Source of the DNA: Bacilli bacterium
GTDB taxonomy: Bacteria; Bacillota_I; Bacilli_A; ML615J-28; CAG-313
NCBI GenBank assembly: GCA_017501465.1
Contig: JAFVWY010000002.1
Coordinates: forward strand, 1-64,000
Direction of reading: 5' to 3'
DNA: 64,000 nt
Positions 30,128 to 38,561 of the stretch are shown here, in pieces. A program made the position numbers and the translations under genes. Below the pieces are notes generated by a model. It ran no database searches. It saw only the letters and a program-made list of their open reading frames with translations, and was not told where the DNA came from. The stretch's first letter is position 1. Each line of letters opens with the position of its first letter.

Positions 30128-31310
30128 TCCAATTTTTTAATAAGTTTCTCATTCTTTTAGATGGTACATATATTGTTATCGGTTTGCCATCTCTAATAGC
30201 ACTACGATATATGAATTGTATCATTTCAGATAAAGCATATCCATCTTCGTCTACATTAATATTTTCAGATTCAAAGAAATGCTTAAGCGTTGGTTTCATA
30301 TAACGATTGGCTATATATGCTACAGCTATCGTATCTTTATAATCGTTTGTAGCCCTTATATTAATAGGAACAAAGGCATTGGTATATCCTTTACCTTTTA
30401 TAATATCTTTATATTCTTTGAATGTTGTCCATATCTTTTGATTAATTGGAGTTCCGTTCATAATGTTCTTAAAAAAATTATTGATATTATTTTGAAGTTG
30501 CTTAATTAATACTGACTTTGAATTTCTATAAAACCAAGACATTGACAATGAACCATTCGGTTCACCAATAGAATTAAGTTTATCATCTTCTATAATTGTT
30601 ATTAATTTTTTCTGCTCATTATAATTATATTTTTGTGGTATATTTGTTATTTGATAATCGCTATCTACATATAATTTATTAATGGATATATTATGATAAT
30701 CATAATACGCTTTTTGGCCATTAAACATATAAGTTAAAATATATACTTTTTTAAATGCTTCAAATATAAATGAAGGAAAAGTCCATACTAAAGAAATTAT
30801 TTCACCAGAATCAGAACGATGAGCTTTGACCCCTCCCATATCTATCATATGTTTATAATCGTCAAATCTTCCTTCATAATCTTTTTTTTCTTCGTTCCAC
30901 ACAACACTCATATCATCTTTAATAGTTATATATTCTTTAACTATGGTTTTTAAATCATTTTTTGTAATATCTATTTCTTCTATTACATCCGCCGCCTCAT
31001 CAACAATTAAAATGTAATCATTAAATTGTGTTAAATCTAAAACTCTATCTGTTAATTTTTGGAATAGGGCGTGTGTTGAAACGACATTATATCCTTTTTC
31101 TATCAACCTAATTAAATCCTCGGTTTTAGTTGGCTTTTCTATTGGCTCTTGAAAATTTTTATTTTTACAACTTTTTTTTATTCTTTCAACTTCTGTTAAA
31201 AAAGGAGTTATATATAAAAATCTTTCATTGTCTTCACTTTGATTAATTAAATTAATCATTGCTGTTGTTTTACCAACTCCACATCCCGCATCTATTACAT
31301 TTATCTCCAT
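30108..31310 (-). CDS. DEAD-like helicase / P-loop NTPase
   Basis: 400 aa. Walker A is GCGVGKTT (residues 9-16), motif Ia-like FLYITPFLTEVERIKKSC follows, and Walker B is LIVDEAAD (104-107 DEAA). The layout is that of superfamily 2 helicases found in phages of Bacillota, although only the N-terminal motor lobe is clear. It would use ATP to act on DNA or RNA in replication or expression. It is the second gene of the leftward pair from the 32.06-kb promoter; AAGGAG precedes the ATG. Confidence 0.82.
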   Translation of the reverse strand: MEINVIDAGCGVGKTTAMINLINQSEDNERFLYITPFLTEVERIKKSCKNKNFQEPIEKPTKTEDLIRLIEKGYNVVSTHALFQKLTDRVLDLTQFNDYILIVDEAADVIEEIDITKNDLKTIVKEYITIKDDMSVVWNEEKKDYEGRFDDYKHMIDMGGVKAHRSDSGEIISLVWTFPSFIFEAFKKVYILTYMFNGQKAYYDYHNISINKLYVDSDYQITNIPQKYNYNEQKKLITIIEDDKLNSIGEPNGSLSMSWFYRNSKSVLIKQLQNNINNFFKNIMNGTPINQKIWTTFKEYKDIIKGKGYTNAFVPINIRATNDYKDTIAVAYIANRYMKPTLKHFFESENINVDEDGYALSEMIQFIYRSAIRDGKPITIYVPSKRMRNLLKNWINEKDE

Positions 31311-31325
31311 TGCTATTCTCCTTTT

Positions 31326-32036
31326 CTATCCCAACCATTTTTTTAATTCTTCAACTATTTCTTCCGGGGGATTATTTTGGTATAGTTTATAAATTAAATC
31401 ATATCCATTTCTTTGATAAATATATTGATATCTCGCATTGGGGCATCTAAAGCCAGTACCAAAACATTGTCTACATTTATCATTTAAGTGTTTTTGAGAT
31501 AATCTACTAAAATATTTTATTGTATTTGGATAATAAAATCCACAGATTTCACATCTTTTCCATAATGTTTTTTGCGTTATGCTTTTGTCATTTGTCAAAC
31601 ATATTATGCTCCATACATCGTAATTTGATAAATCCGGTTGAAATCCTATAAATTTAGGAGGCGTAGAACTATTTAAGGTTGTGACTCCTAATAATGATTT
31701 TGCTGCCGCCTCATATTTTTCTCTTATTTGATTTTTTCTAATTGTGTCGTTTAGAGGTTTAAGATTAGAAAGTATCAAATAAAGTCCTTCTTCATTAATA
31801 AACCAAGTCTTTATTTGCAATCCTTTAACCGCTTGATTTGGATGCTCTGAACTTATAACTCTCATATATTTATTATAAAATTCATTATCTCTATAAGATG
31901 TTATATTTACTTTTCTGAATAATGCTTTTTTAAAGAAATCTCTTAGTGGGTACCAATATATCCCGGTATCTTTTTCTTTTAATCGATATAATTCAGAATC
32001 TAATATTTGATAATAATCAATTGAATATTTATCCAT
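31326..32036 (-). CDS. BRO-N-like protein with zinc knuckles
   Basis: 236 aa from ATG 32036 (GGTGAT upstream; earlier in-frame starts precede the transcript start or lack sites). Residues 20-95 (YWYPLRDFF ... TWFINEEGLYLIL) recall the BRO-N domain of phage antirepressors: a W..L.D start and a WF(I/L)(N/T)EEGLY end. The C-terminal half has CEICGFYYPNT and CRQCFGTGFRCPNA, probably two zinc knuckles. A DNA-binding regulator is a reasonable guess. It lies divergently next to the HAD gene under a palindromic control region. Confidence 0.6.
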   Translation of the reverse strand: MDKYSIDYYQILDSELYRLKEKDTGIYWYPLRDFFKKALFRKVNITSYRDNEFYNKYMRVISSEHPNQAVKGLQIKTWFINEEGLYLILSNLKPLNDTIRKNQIREKYEAAAKSLLGVTTLNSSTPPKFIGFQPDLSNYDVWSIICLTNDKSITQKTLWKRCEICGFYYPNTIKYFSRLSQKHLNDKCRQCFGTGFRCPNARYQYIYQRNGYDLIYKLYQNNPPEEIVEELKKWLG

Positions 32037-32052
32037 AACATCACCCATTGTT

Positions 32053-32119
32053 ATTTTAACATATATTTTTTTTATTGTCAACAAAATACATTGACAAACG
32101 GAATATTTTTTGATATAAT
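32053..32119. promoter_or_regulatory. Second divergent promoter pair with inverted repeat
   Basis: Leftward: TTGACA (32076-32081), 17 nt, TAAAAT (32053-32058). Rightward: TTGACA (32091-32096), 17 nt, TATAAT (32114-32119). The -35 boxes lie in an inverted repeat TTGTCAA-N9-TTGACAA (32075-32097). The plan matches the control region at 26.85 kb but with a longer spacer. Confidence 0.83.
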
Positions 32120-32153
32120 GTTGTTAGTAAAAATAGAGAAGGGAGGAGCTAAT

Positions 32154-32738
32154 TTGAAGACGCTTTATTTAGATTTTGATAACACGATAGTTGAGAGCAA
32201 CAAGAGAATTATAGAAATTTTAAATAAGAGATATAATCTTTCTAAAACAGAAGAAGATTTAAAAGATTATGGTTATTCGTCTATTTACCCTATTTCTGAA
32301 GAAGAAAAAATAAAGATGTTTGAGAGTGACGAATTTTATAATGGATTAAATTTTAAAAGTGGCGTTTTAGAAGTTTTAGATAAATATAAAAATATTTACA
32401 ATATTGTGATAATAAGTAATGGCACTGATAATAATTTATCAAAAAAAGAAATTTGGATAAAAAATAATCTTCCTTTTGATTGTAAGTTTATCAAAGCTGG
32501 TAAGAATCTTTTAAATAAAAACAAAGTAAATATGAAAAATTCTATACAAATAGATGATAATTTAAAATGTTTAGAAACAAATGCGTCATTAAAAATATTA
32601 TATAAAAGTTTTAATGAATTTCCTTGGCAAAAATTTTATAACAATCAGGAGTGTATTGTTGTTAACACCTGGAAAGAAATAGACGATATATTAAATTTTT
32701 ATAAAGATTACAATTGCGAGACATTAGAGAAGGAGTGA
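32154..32738 (+). CDS. HAD-family 5'(3')-deoxyribonucleotidase-like protein
   Basis: 194 aa from TTG 32154, with GGGAGGAG 8 nt upstream; the frame extends further up but without a ribosome site and into the promoter. The N-terminus has the HAD catalytic motif D7-F-D9-N-T, followed by IIISNG-like motif II (IVIISNGTDNN) and motif IV (IQIDDNL). This arrangement is typical of the phage and bacterial NT5C-type nucleotidases that remove phosphate from dNMPs and shape the nucleotide pool. First gene of the late-side operon. Confidence 0.82.
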   Translation: MKTLYLDFDNTIVESNKRIIEILNKRYNLSKTEEDLKDYGYSSIYPISEEEKIKMFESDEFYNGLNFKSGVLEVLDKYKNIYNIVIISNGTDNNLSKKEIWIKNNLPFDCKFIKAGKNLLNKNKVNMKNSIQIDDNLKCLETNASLKILYKSFNEFPWQKFYNNQECIVVNTWKEIDDILNFYKDYNCETLEKE

Positions 32739-32743
32739 TTTTT

Positions 32744-35506
32744 TTGAAAGTACTTCAAAATTTATATTACGTATATAAAATCCCATCAAATAAAATTAAA
32801 AAGATAAAGAAATATACTTTCAAGGAAGCTTCAAGAGATGGTAATGTTGTTTCAATAGGAGATAATCTAGTATTTGCAAAAATAAGAGAATATTATGGGG
32901 AGACAAGTGACCACATTTCTTTATATAACAAAGTGCAGGATATTAGAAAAGAAATGAAATTAATAAAGAAAATGCCCACCACTCAGGAAAATATCAACAA
33001 AATTAAAAATTTACAACAACAATTAGATAATATGTTATTTATTGATGATATTGTCAATATAAAGGTTATAACTAAAAAAGAATATCGAGAAATCGCTAGA
33101 ACTGGTTTTGATTTAAATGGAAAACATTATGTTAGGTTTATGGTTGGGTCTGGACAAATGAGAAGAAACACTGTAAGTTTTATAAATGAAGAATTATATG
33201 ATTATATGCAAGAACATTTAATGTGTGGTCTTGATAAAAAAATTAGAAATATAAATTTGGCAAAACTTAGTGCCTATTTTGCATTGTCTTTTTCTTCTGT
33301 ATTATGGGTTAGGGAACCAAGAGTTTGTGTTATTAAAGATTTTGATACAATTGTGCCTAATCAAAAATTAAGTTTTATTTATAAAGATGAAAATAAAAAG
33401 AATCAAATTAAAGAAATTTATAAAGACTTAAAATTAAATAGCTGTGATGGTCAGGGTTTAATTAGCCCACAAATGGCAAAAAACTGGGCTGAAGATATGC
33501 ACTTAAATTATACGCCTTGTTCTTTTGTTGTAAGAACGGCTTTTGTTAAAGGGAATCTTGTGACTTTTGATTTTCAGGAATATGCGAGAGAAAATGGTGT
33601 TTCAAAAATAAAAGATAGATATGGCACAGAGTATAATATAGATGATATAGATATATTATTATCAGAAAGTCAATTTAAAATGGCTAAATATTATTCTTCT
33701 TGGGAAGGATATTTAAGTTATCATCATTCTTATCATTTAAAATGGGGCGTTGCGAGATATAATAAAGAATTTGATGATGAATATGTTCTAACGAATTATC
33801 AATATATTCAAGTTCTTAACTTAGATAAAGAAGACATAAAAGGATTAGTTTCAGAAACTACAAATTGGTTTAAAAAAATTTGTAATGGAGATAAAATATA
33901 TTCTTTGGCTTACAATATTGGAATTAAAAATCAAAATGATTCACTCGATGATATGATTAGTTCTTGTGGTAGTTCTTTTACAAAAGCAATAGTAAAAAAT
34001 TCTAATATGCTTAACGATGGATATGTGCAAAAGAAAATATATAATTCAATAAAAGAATCTGTTAGACAAGCTAAAATTGGGAGAATATGGATTAAAGGTA
34101 ATTATCAATTTATGATAAGTGACCCTATTGCGCAAGTAAGGAGTGCTCTTGGATTGGAGATTGAGGGTGAGTTGAAAGCTAATCAGGTATATTCCAACTT
34201 TTGGAATACGAGAAAAATTGATGGGGAAGTTTGTTTGATGAGAAGTCCTTTAACGCATTATTCAGAAATTAATGTTGAAAATTTGGCAAACACTGAAGAA
34301 ATGAGAAAATGGTACAAGTATATTTATAGTGGTATCATATATAGTATTTATGATATAGCAACCGTTAAACACGCTGATTCTGATTTTGATGGAGATATAG
34401 TATGTTCAACAAATAATCCTTATTTTTTAAAAGGGGCTATGAGGGATGAAATACCTATTACATATGAAAAAGAAATGGTTCCAACTCAAAAAATAACTCT
34501 TCCAAATTTTATTAGATGTGATGTTAAAGGATTAGATACAAAAGTCGGTCAAATAACAAACTATTCAACAAGTATGATAGCAATGTTACCTTTATTTAAA
34601 GGAGAGGGCCAACAAGAACAACTACAAGAAATGCAAAAAAGAATTAAATTATTAAGGGAAATTCAGGGTGCGGAAATTGACAAAATAAAAGGAACCACTC
34701 CGCCGCAATTTCCTAAAGAATGGCGTTATTGGGTTAAAATAGATAAAGATGATGATGATATCACCAAAGCAGAAAAGTATAAGTATAATTCAATGGTTGT
34801 TAAGAAGAAACCTTATTTCTTTATATATTTATATTCTACTCTAATGAAAGATTATAAGGCATATTCAAAGAATTTTAATAGCATAAGTTATAAATATTTT
34901 GGAATATCTATAAAGGATTTATTAAGAAAAGAAAATAAGAGCGATGGAGAAAATAAATTAGTAAAAAAATATAGGAAATATTCGCCTGTCCTAGAAACAG
35001 ATTGTGTTATGAATAATTTATGTAGAGAAATAGAAAATTCTGATAACGATATAAAATATCATCCTAATAAAAATAGTTTATTAGATGATTATGCTGATTT
35101 TTCTAATATAAATCAAGAAAAATTAAATAAAATTATGGATATTTGCAAAAATTATAAATCGGAAAAACAATATAAGGGATTTTATACAATGATAGAAAAT
35201 GAAGGAATAGCCGATGATGATATGCAAGAACTTATGAATCAAGTATTATATGGACATAAAGATAAATATAGGGATGAAGTTCAAAATATTTTTAGTAATT
35301 CAAAGGAATTATTCAATCATTTGATGATGATGTGCCAAATTAAGCATATAAGTCACGATATTATTTGGGATATTATGGGGGATGATATTGTCGATATTAT
35401 TCCAATTCAAAATCCGATTATGTTGATAGATGACGAAACCAATGGCTTAGAATATTTAGGGCACAAATTCAGTATACAGGAGGTTAACTACAATGTTAGT
35501 GTTTGA
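32744..35506 (+). CDS. YonO-like single-subunit RNA polymerase (double-psi barrel)
   Basis: 921 codons from TTG 32744, chosen for AAGGAG 8 nt upstream, which overlaps the stop of the HAD gene. Around residue 547 stands KHADSDFDGDIV, matching the metal-binding NADFDGD signature of the largest subunit of cellular RNA polymerase and its single-chain relatives (YonO of SPbeta, QDE-1). About 45 residues before it, CLMRSPLTHYSE fits the RxPxLH motif that precedes the signature in those enzymes. Length agrees with single-chain polymerases. It would transcribe phage genes independently of the host enzyme, plausibly the late genes that follow. No AAA or primase motif argues otherwise. Confidence 0.82.
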   Translation: MKVLQNLYYVYKIPSNKIKKIKKYTFKEASRDGNVVSIGDNLVFAKIREYYGETSDHISLYNKVQDIRKEMKLIKKMPTTQENINKIKNLQQQLDNMLFIDDIVNIKVITKKEYREIARTGFDLNGKHYVRFMVGSGQMRRNTVSFINEELYDYMQEHLMCGLDKKIRNINLAKLSAYFALSFSSVLWVREPRVCVIKDFDTIVPNQKLSFIYKDENKKNQIKEIYKDLKLNSCDGQGLISPQMAKNWAEDMHLNYTPCSFVVRTAFVKGNLVTFDFQEYARENGVSKIKDRYGTEYNIDDIDILLSESQFKMAKYYSSWEGYLSYHHSYHLKWGVARYNKEFDDEYVLTNYQYIQVLNLDKEDIKGLVSETTNWFKKICNGDKIYSLAYNIGIKNQNDSLDDMISSCGSSFTKAIVKNSNMLNDGYVQKKIYNSIKESVRQAKIGRIWIKGNYQFMISDPIAQVRSALGLEIEGELKANQVYSNFWNTRKIDGEVCLMRSPLTHYSEINVENLANTEEMRKWYKYIYSGIIYSIYDIATVKHADSDFDGDIVCSTNNPYFLKGAMRDEIPITYEKEMVPTQKITLPNFIRCDVKGLDTKVGQITNYSTSMIAMLPLFKGEGQQEQLQEMQKRIKLLREIQGAEIDKIKGTTPPQFPKEWRYWVKIDKDDDDITKAEKYKYNSMVVKKKPYFFIYLYSTLMKDYKAYSKNFNSISYKYFGISIKDLLRKENKSDGENKLVKKYRKYSPVLETDCVMNNLCREIENSDNDIKYHPNKNSLLDDYADFSNINQEKLNKIMDICKNYKSEKQYKGFYTMIENEGIADDDMQELMNQVLYGHKDKYRDEVQNIFSNSKELFNHLMMMCQIKHISHDIIWDIMGDDIVDIIPIQNPIMLIDDETNGLEYLGHKFSIQEVNYNVSV

Positions 35507-36266
35507 TGAAAAAAAATATGCTGAAAAGTTATTAAAGGATAAAAAATTTCAAACTTATAGGCAAAAGGATATAGAAAGATACATTTTAATCAGATATTTA
35601 CACGAAAAAGGATTAAATAATGATGAAATTAGGCAAAAATTAGACAAATTCCCACTAATTGGATGTGAATATTTAGATAAAAAGGATGTAGATTTAATAT
35701 ACGAAAGAATTTTTCAAAGAGCATTATCTTGTCCTCTTGTTACAAACGTTGAAATAAAAATATATAAAGAAGAAATTGATGCCATCAATTCTTTAGATGA
35801 TAATTTCGCCCAAGATTTATTATTTGTATTATTGGTTTATTATAAGTGGGCTATAAATCAAAATTATTTATATTTTTTTAGCAAGCATAATAATGTTAAA
35901 ATGGTGATGACAAATGATATAGATATTTGGAAATATGCAAATATTATGAAACTGAGAGTTAGTGAAAGACATCAATTAAGTAATAAATTAATACTAAATA
36001 ATTTATATATTGAAGATAATTTTAAATCTTACAATTATTTTTATTTGCCTTTCATTAAAAATGATGGTGATATCGCATTTACTATTAATAATTATGATAA
36101 TATTTTAGGAGAATTACATATTTATAATAATCCAGATGATTATAAGAGATGTTCGAATTGTAAAGTCGTCATAAAAAAGACTCGTTCACCAAAGAAATAT
36201 TGTAACAATTGTGCTAAATTAATTAAGAATAAACAAAATAAAAAATATTATAAAAATAAAATTTAG
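35493..36266 (+). CDS. Hypothetical protein with C-terminal zinc ribbon
   Basis: 257 aa, starting MLVFDEKKYAEKLLKDKKFQ. It has helical N-terminal half and a C-terminal zinc ribbon (KRCSNCKVVIKK...KKYCNNCAKLIK) followed by a basic tail. Overlaps the RNA polymerase gene by 14 bp with AGGAGG upstream, so it is tightly coupled to it. A polymerase-associated or DNA-binding accessory protein is possible, from position only. Confidence 0.75.
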   Translation: MLVFDEKKYAEKLLKDKKFQTYRQKDIERYILIRYLHEKGLNNDEIRQKLDKFPLIGCEYLDKKDVDLIYERIFQRALSCPLVTNVEIKIYKEEIDAINSLDDNFAQDLLFVLLVYYKWAINQNYLYFFSKHNNVKMVMTNDIDIWKYANIMKLRVSERHQLSNKLILNNLYIEDNFKSYNYFYLPFIKNDGDIAFTINNYDNILGELHIYNNPDDYKRCSNCKVVIKKTRSPKKYCNNCAKLIKNKQNKKYYKNKI

Positions 36267-36305
36267 GAAAAACCCAAGTTGCTAAAATCCTTTTAAAATA
36301 AGGGT

Positions 36306-36334
36306 TTGTTAACATATTAAAAAAATATTATATA
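36306..36334 (+). promoter_or_regulatory. Weak candidate promoter before packaging genes
   Basis: TTGTTA (36306-36311), 17 nt, TATATA (36329-36334), about 40 nt upstream of the metallophosphoesterase gene. Just before it AAACCC (36270-36275) could pair with GGGTTT (36302-36307) as a weak terminator. Confidence 0.4.
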
Positions 36335-36380
36335 TATGAGAAAGAAAAACAAGTTTTAACAATTAAAAGGAGTTTTGAGA

Positions 36381-37586
36381 ATGAATTTAGAAAGAAAAGA
36401 AGGAGAAACTGAGAATCAATATATTTGGCGAATTGGTCAAATGATAGATGCTGGTCAAATTGATAATTGGAAAACTATAGCGCCAATTTTGAATAAGCAG
36501 TTAAGAAATGACGAAACTGAATATAGAGATGAAAGTGCATATAGAAAAAAATATCAATATGCAAAGATGTTCTATGAAGATGTATTCTCAAAAAGAGAAA
36601 GTGATGAATATTTACAAGAACTTGAAGAGCAAAAAATAGAATTAAAAAAAGAGAGAGTTCGATTACAAGATGAAAGAACTAATAAAAACAAAAATATTAG
36701 AATTGAAGCGCGTGTCGAACAAAAACTTGATTATTTAGAAAAAATTATTGCTAATCAAGGTAAGATAGATTATAAACCTTTAAGACCAGAGCAAAGGAAG
36801 GAAATTCAAATTAAATCTGATAACGACTTAATAGTTATGTTAAGCGATTTACATATTGGGCAAAATTTTGCTTCTGCTTGGGGAAGATATAATTTAGAAG
36901 TTGCTAAAGATAGAATGGAAGAATATCTTAATAAAATTATTGAAATTAAAGATAGACATCGTTCTGAAAATTGTTTTATATCATTGCAGGGCGATATGAT
37001 AAGTAATTCAATTCATAAATCTATAGCTATTACAAATAGAGAGAATGTAATAGAGCAAGTTATAGAGGCTAGTGAAATGGTAACTTCATTCATTGCTGAA
37101 TTAAGTAAACATTTTAATCACATTACTGTTGCTAGTGTGGCAGGAAATCATTCAAGAATAGATAAAAAAGAAGATGCGTTAAAAGATGAACGTTTAGATA
37201 CTATTATAGAATGGTATGCAAAAAGAAAATTAGAAGCATTTGATAATATTGAATTTATAGATGCTTTTGATAATACAATTACATCATTTGTTGTTAGAGG
37301 GAAACATTATGTTAGTTGTCACGGAGATTATGATTCAATGAATCAAAATGGACTAGCTAAATTAAGTATGATGATAGGGTATTTTCCTTATTGTGTTTTA
37401 CTTGGACATAAACATTTTCCAGCAACAACAGAAATTAACGGAATTAAAATGGTTCAGTCAGGAAGTATGCCTGGTTCAGGAGACGACCATACTATTGAAT
37501 TAAGACTTAGTGGTAAACCATCTCAAACAGTATTAGTTTGTAATAAAGATGGAATAGAATGTAATTATACAGTAGAACTCGAATAG
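36381..37586 (+). CDS. Metallophosphoesterase (calcineurin-like)
   Basis: 401 aa from ATG 36381 (TTG at 36375 is too near AAAAGGAG). The N-terminal 140 residues are a charged helical extension with an IEARVEQKLDYLEKIIANQG coiled coil. The catalytic part follows: SDLHIGQ (156-161), QGDMISN (203-209), AGNHSR (254-259), H314 in CHGD, and GHKH (342-345), the five metal-binding motifs of the family. Likely a DNA- or nucleotide-directed phosphodiesterase, such as a phage nuclease. It lies immediately before the packaging genes. Confidence 0.9.
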   Translation: MNLERKEGETENQYIWRIGQMIDAGQIDNWKTIAPILNKQLRNDETEYRDESAYRKKYQYAKMFYEDVFSKRESDEYLQELEEQKIELKKERVRLQDERTNKNKNIRIEARVEQKLDYLEKIIANQGKIDYKPLRPEQRKEIQIKSDNDLIVMLSDLHIGQNFASAWGRYNLEVAKDRMEEYLNKIIEIKDRHRSENCFISLQGDMISNSIHKSIAITNRENVIEQVIEASEMVTSFIAELSKHFNHITVASVAGNHSRIDKKEDALKDERLDTIIEWYAKRKLEAFDNIEFIDAFDNTITSFVVRGKHYVSCHGDYDSMNQNGLAKLSMMIGYFPYCVLLGHKHFPATTEINGIKMVQSGSMPGSGDDHTIELRLSGKPSQTVLVCNKDGIECNYTVELE

Positions 37587-37598
37587 GGTTCTTTTTTT
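37574..37598 (+). terminator. Intrinsic terminator after metallophosphoesterase
   Basis: AGAACTC (37574-37580) pairs with GGGTTCT (37586-37592) with one G-U; a T run extends to 37598. The stem overlaps the last codons of the gene. Confidence 0.78.
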
Positions 37599-37732
37599 AT
37601 GACGGGAGATAGCAGCCCCAGCCTAGCTTCGGCGACCTGTATGGTAAAACACAAAATGGAAGGAGTTGCTTTGCAACACACTTGCCGACTTTTGTCGGCT
37701 GCTGCTTAAAATTAAGAAAGAAAGGTGTTTAA
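37599..37732 (+). ncRNA. Structured leader upstream of the terminase genes
   Basis: A 134-nt non-coding, comparatively GC-rich stretch. It holds hairpins GTTGC-TTT-GCAAC (37665-37677) and GCCGAC-TTTT-GTCGGC (37684-37699), and GCC..GGC at 37621-37633. A 7-bp pairing of AGCAGCC (37611-37617) with GGCTGCT (37697-37703) closes the whole but competes with the GCCGAC stem for shared bases. It lies between a terminator and the terminase genes, as antitermination RNAs do. Function not shown. Confidence 0.5.
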
Positions 37733-38560
37733 ATGGCGACTAAAAACAAAACTGTTACAAATAGTCTGCCAAAAGAGCCAAAAAAGATTTGTCAAAACAA
37801 AGATTGTAATGCTATGGGTAGATATCAACCAACAAGTAATTTTTATAAATCAAGAAATGCTTATATTGGATATCATCCATATTGTAAAGATTGTATAAAA
37901 AAAGTTATTAATATTGACAATATGGAAACTATTTATGAAATCTTACAAACCTTAGATACACCATTTATTCAAGATATTTGGAGAGAGGCTCTTGCAAGCG
38001 TAGATGGCGACTATATTGAAACATATTTAAATTTAATAAATTCCACTTATAAAACCAGATATGAAAATGCTCGATTTAAAGATAGCATATATGAAGATTC
38101 AACTCACATAGAAAGAGATGAAGACGGTAAAGAAATAAAAGAGTGGAATGATGAATGGCAAGGATATTATTCAAAAAGAGAAATTGATTATCTAAACAAA
38201 TATTATCAAGATTTAAATAACGATTTCAAAATAATTACGACAAATCATAAGGATTATGCTAGAAGAATTGCACAAGCATCATTAATAATGAATGATACTT
38301 ATAATTTTATGAGAGATAATCCTGAAGATAAAGATGCGGTAAGTGCATATAATACTGCTGTATCAAATTTTGATAGATTATCAAAATCTGCACAATTTGC
38401 AGAAAGTCAAAGAAGTGCAAGTGATGTTTCACTTGGATGCTTTGGTAGAGTTTTTGATGCTGTAGAAAAACATAATTTCGTTCCTCAACATATACCAGAA
38501 GATAAAGATATGTTTGATAAGATTATAGACCAATTTATGAATATTAATAAGAGTTTGTAA
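37733..38560 (+). CDS. terS: Putative terminase small subunit
   Basis: 275 aa located directly upstream of the large terminase gene. The N-terminus has a treble-clef-like zinc site (CQNKDCN, CKDC around residues 15-60), known from some small terminases of Bacillota phages. The rest is helical, ending in an oligomerisation-like segment. Role, from position: binds phage DNA and loads it on the motor. AAAGGTG precedes the ATG. Confidence 0.7.
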   Translation: MATKNKTVTNSLPKEPKKICQNKDCNAMGRYQPTSNFYKSRNAYIGYHPYCKDCIKKVINIDNMETIYEILQTLDTPFIQDIWREALASVDGDYIETYLNLINSTYKTRYENARFKDSIYEDSTHIERDEDGKEIKEWNDEWQGYYSKREIDYLNKYYQDLNNDFKIITTNHKDYARRIAQASLIMNDTYNFMRDNPEDKDAVSAYNTAVSNFDRLSKSAQFAESQRSASDVSLGCFGRVFDAVEKHNFVPQHIPEDKDMFDKIIDQFMNINKSL

Positions 38561-38561
38561 T

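Noticed and set aside
37599-37732. A second group I intron
   Set aside because: Genes on both sides are complete, and there is no guide pairing or P7-like element; treated as a structured leader instead.
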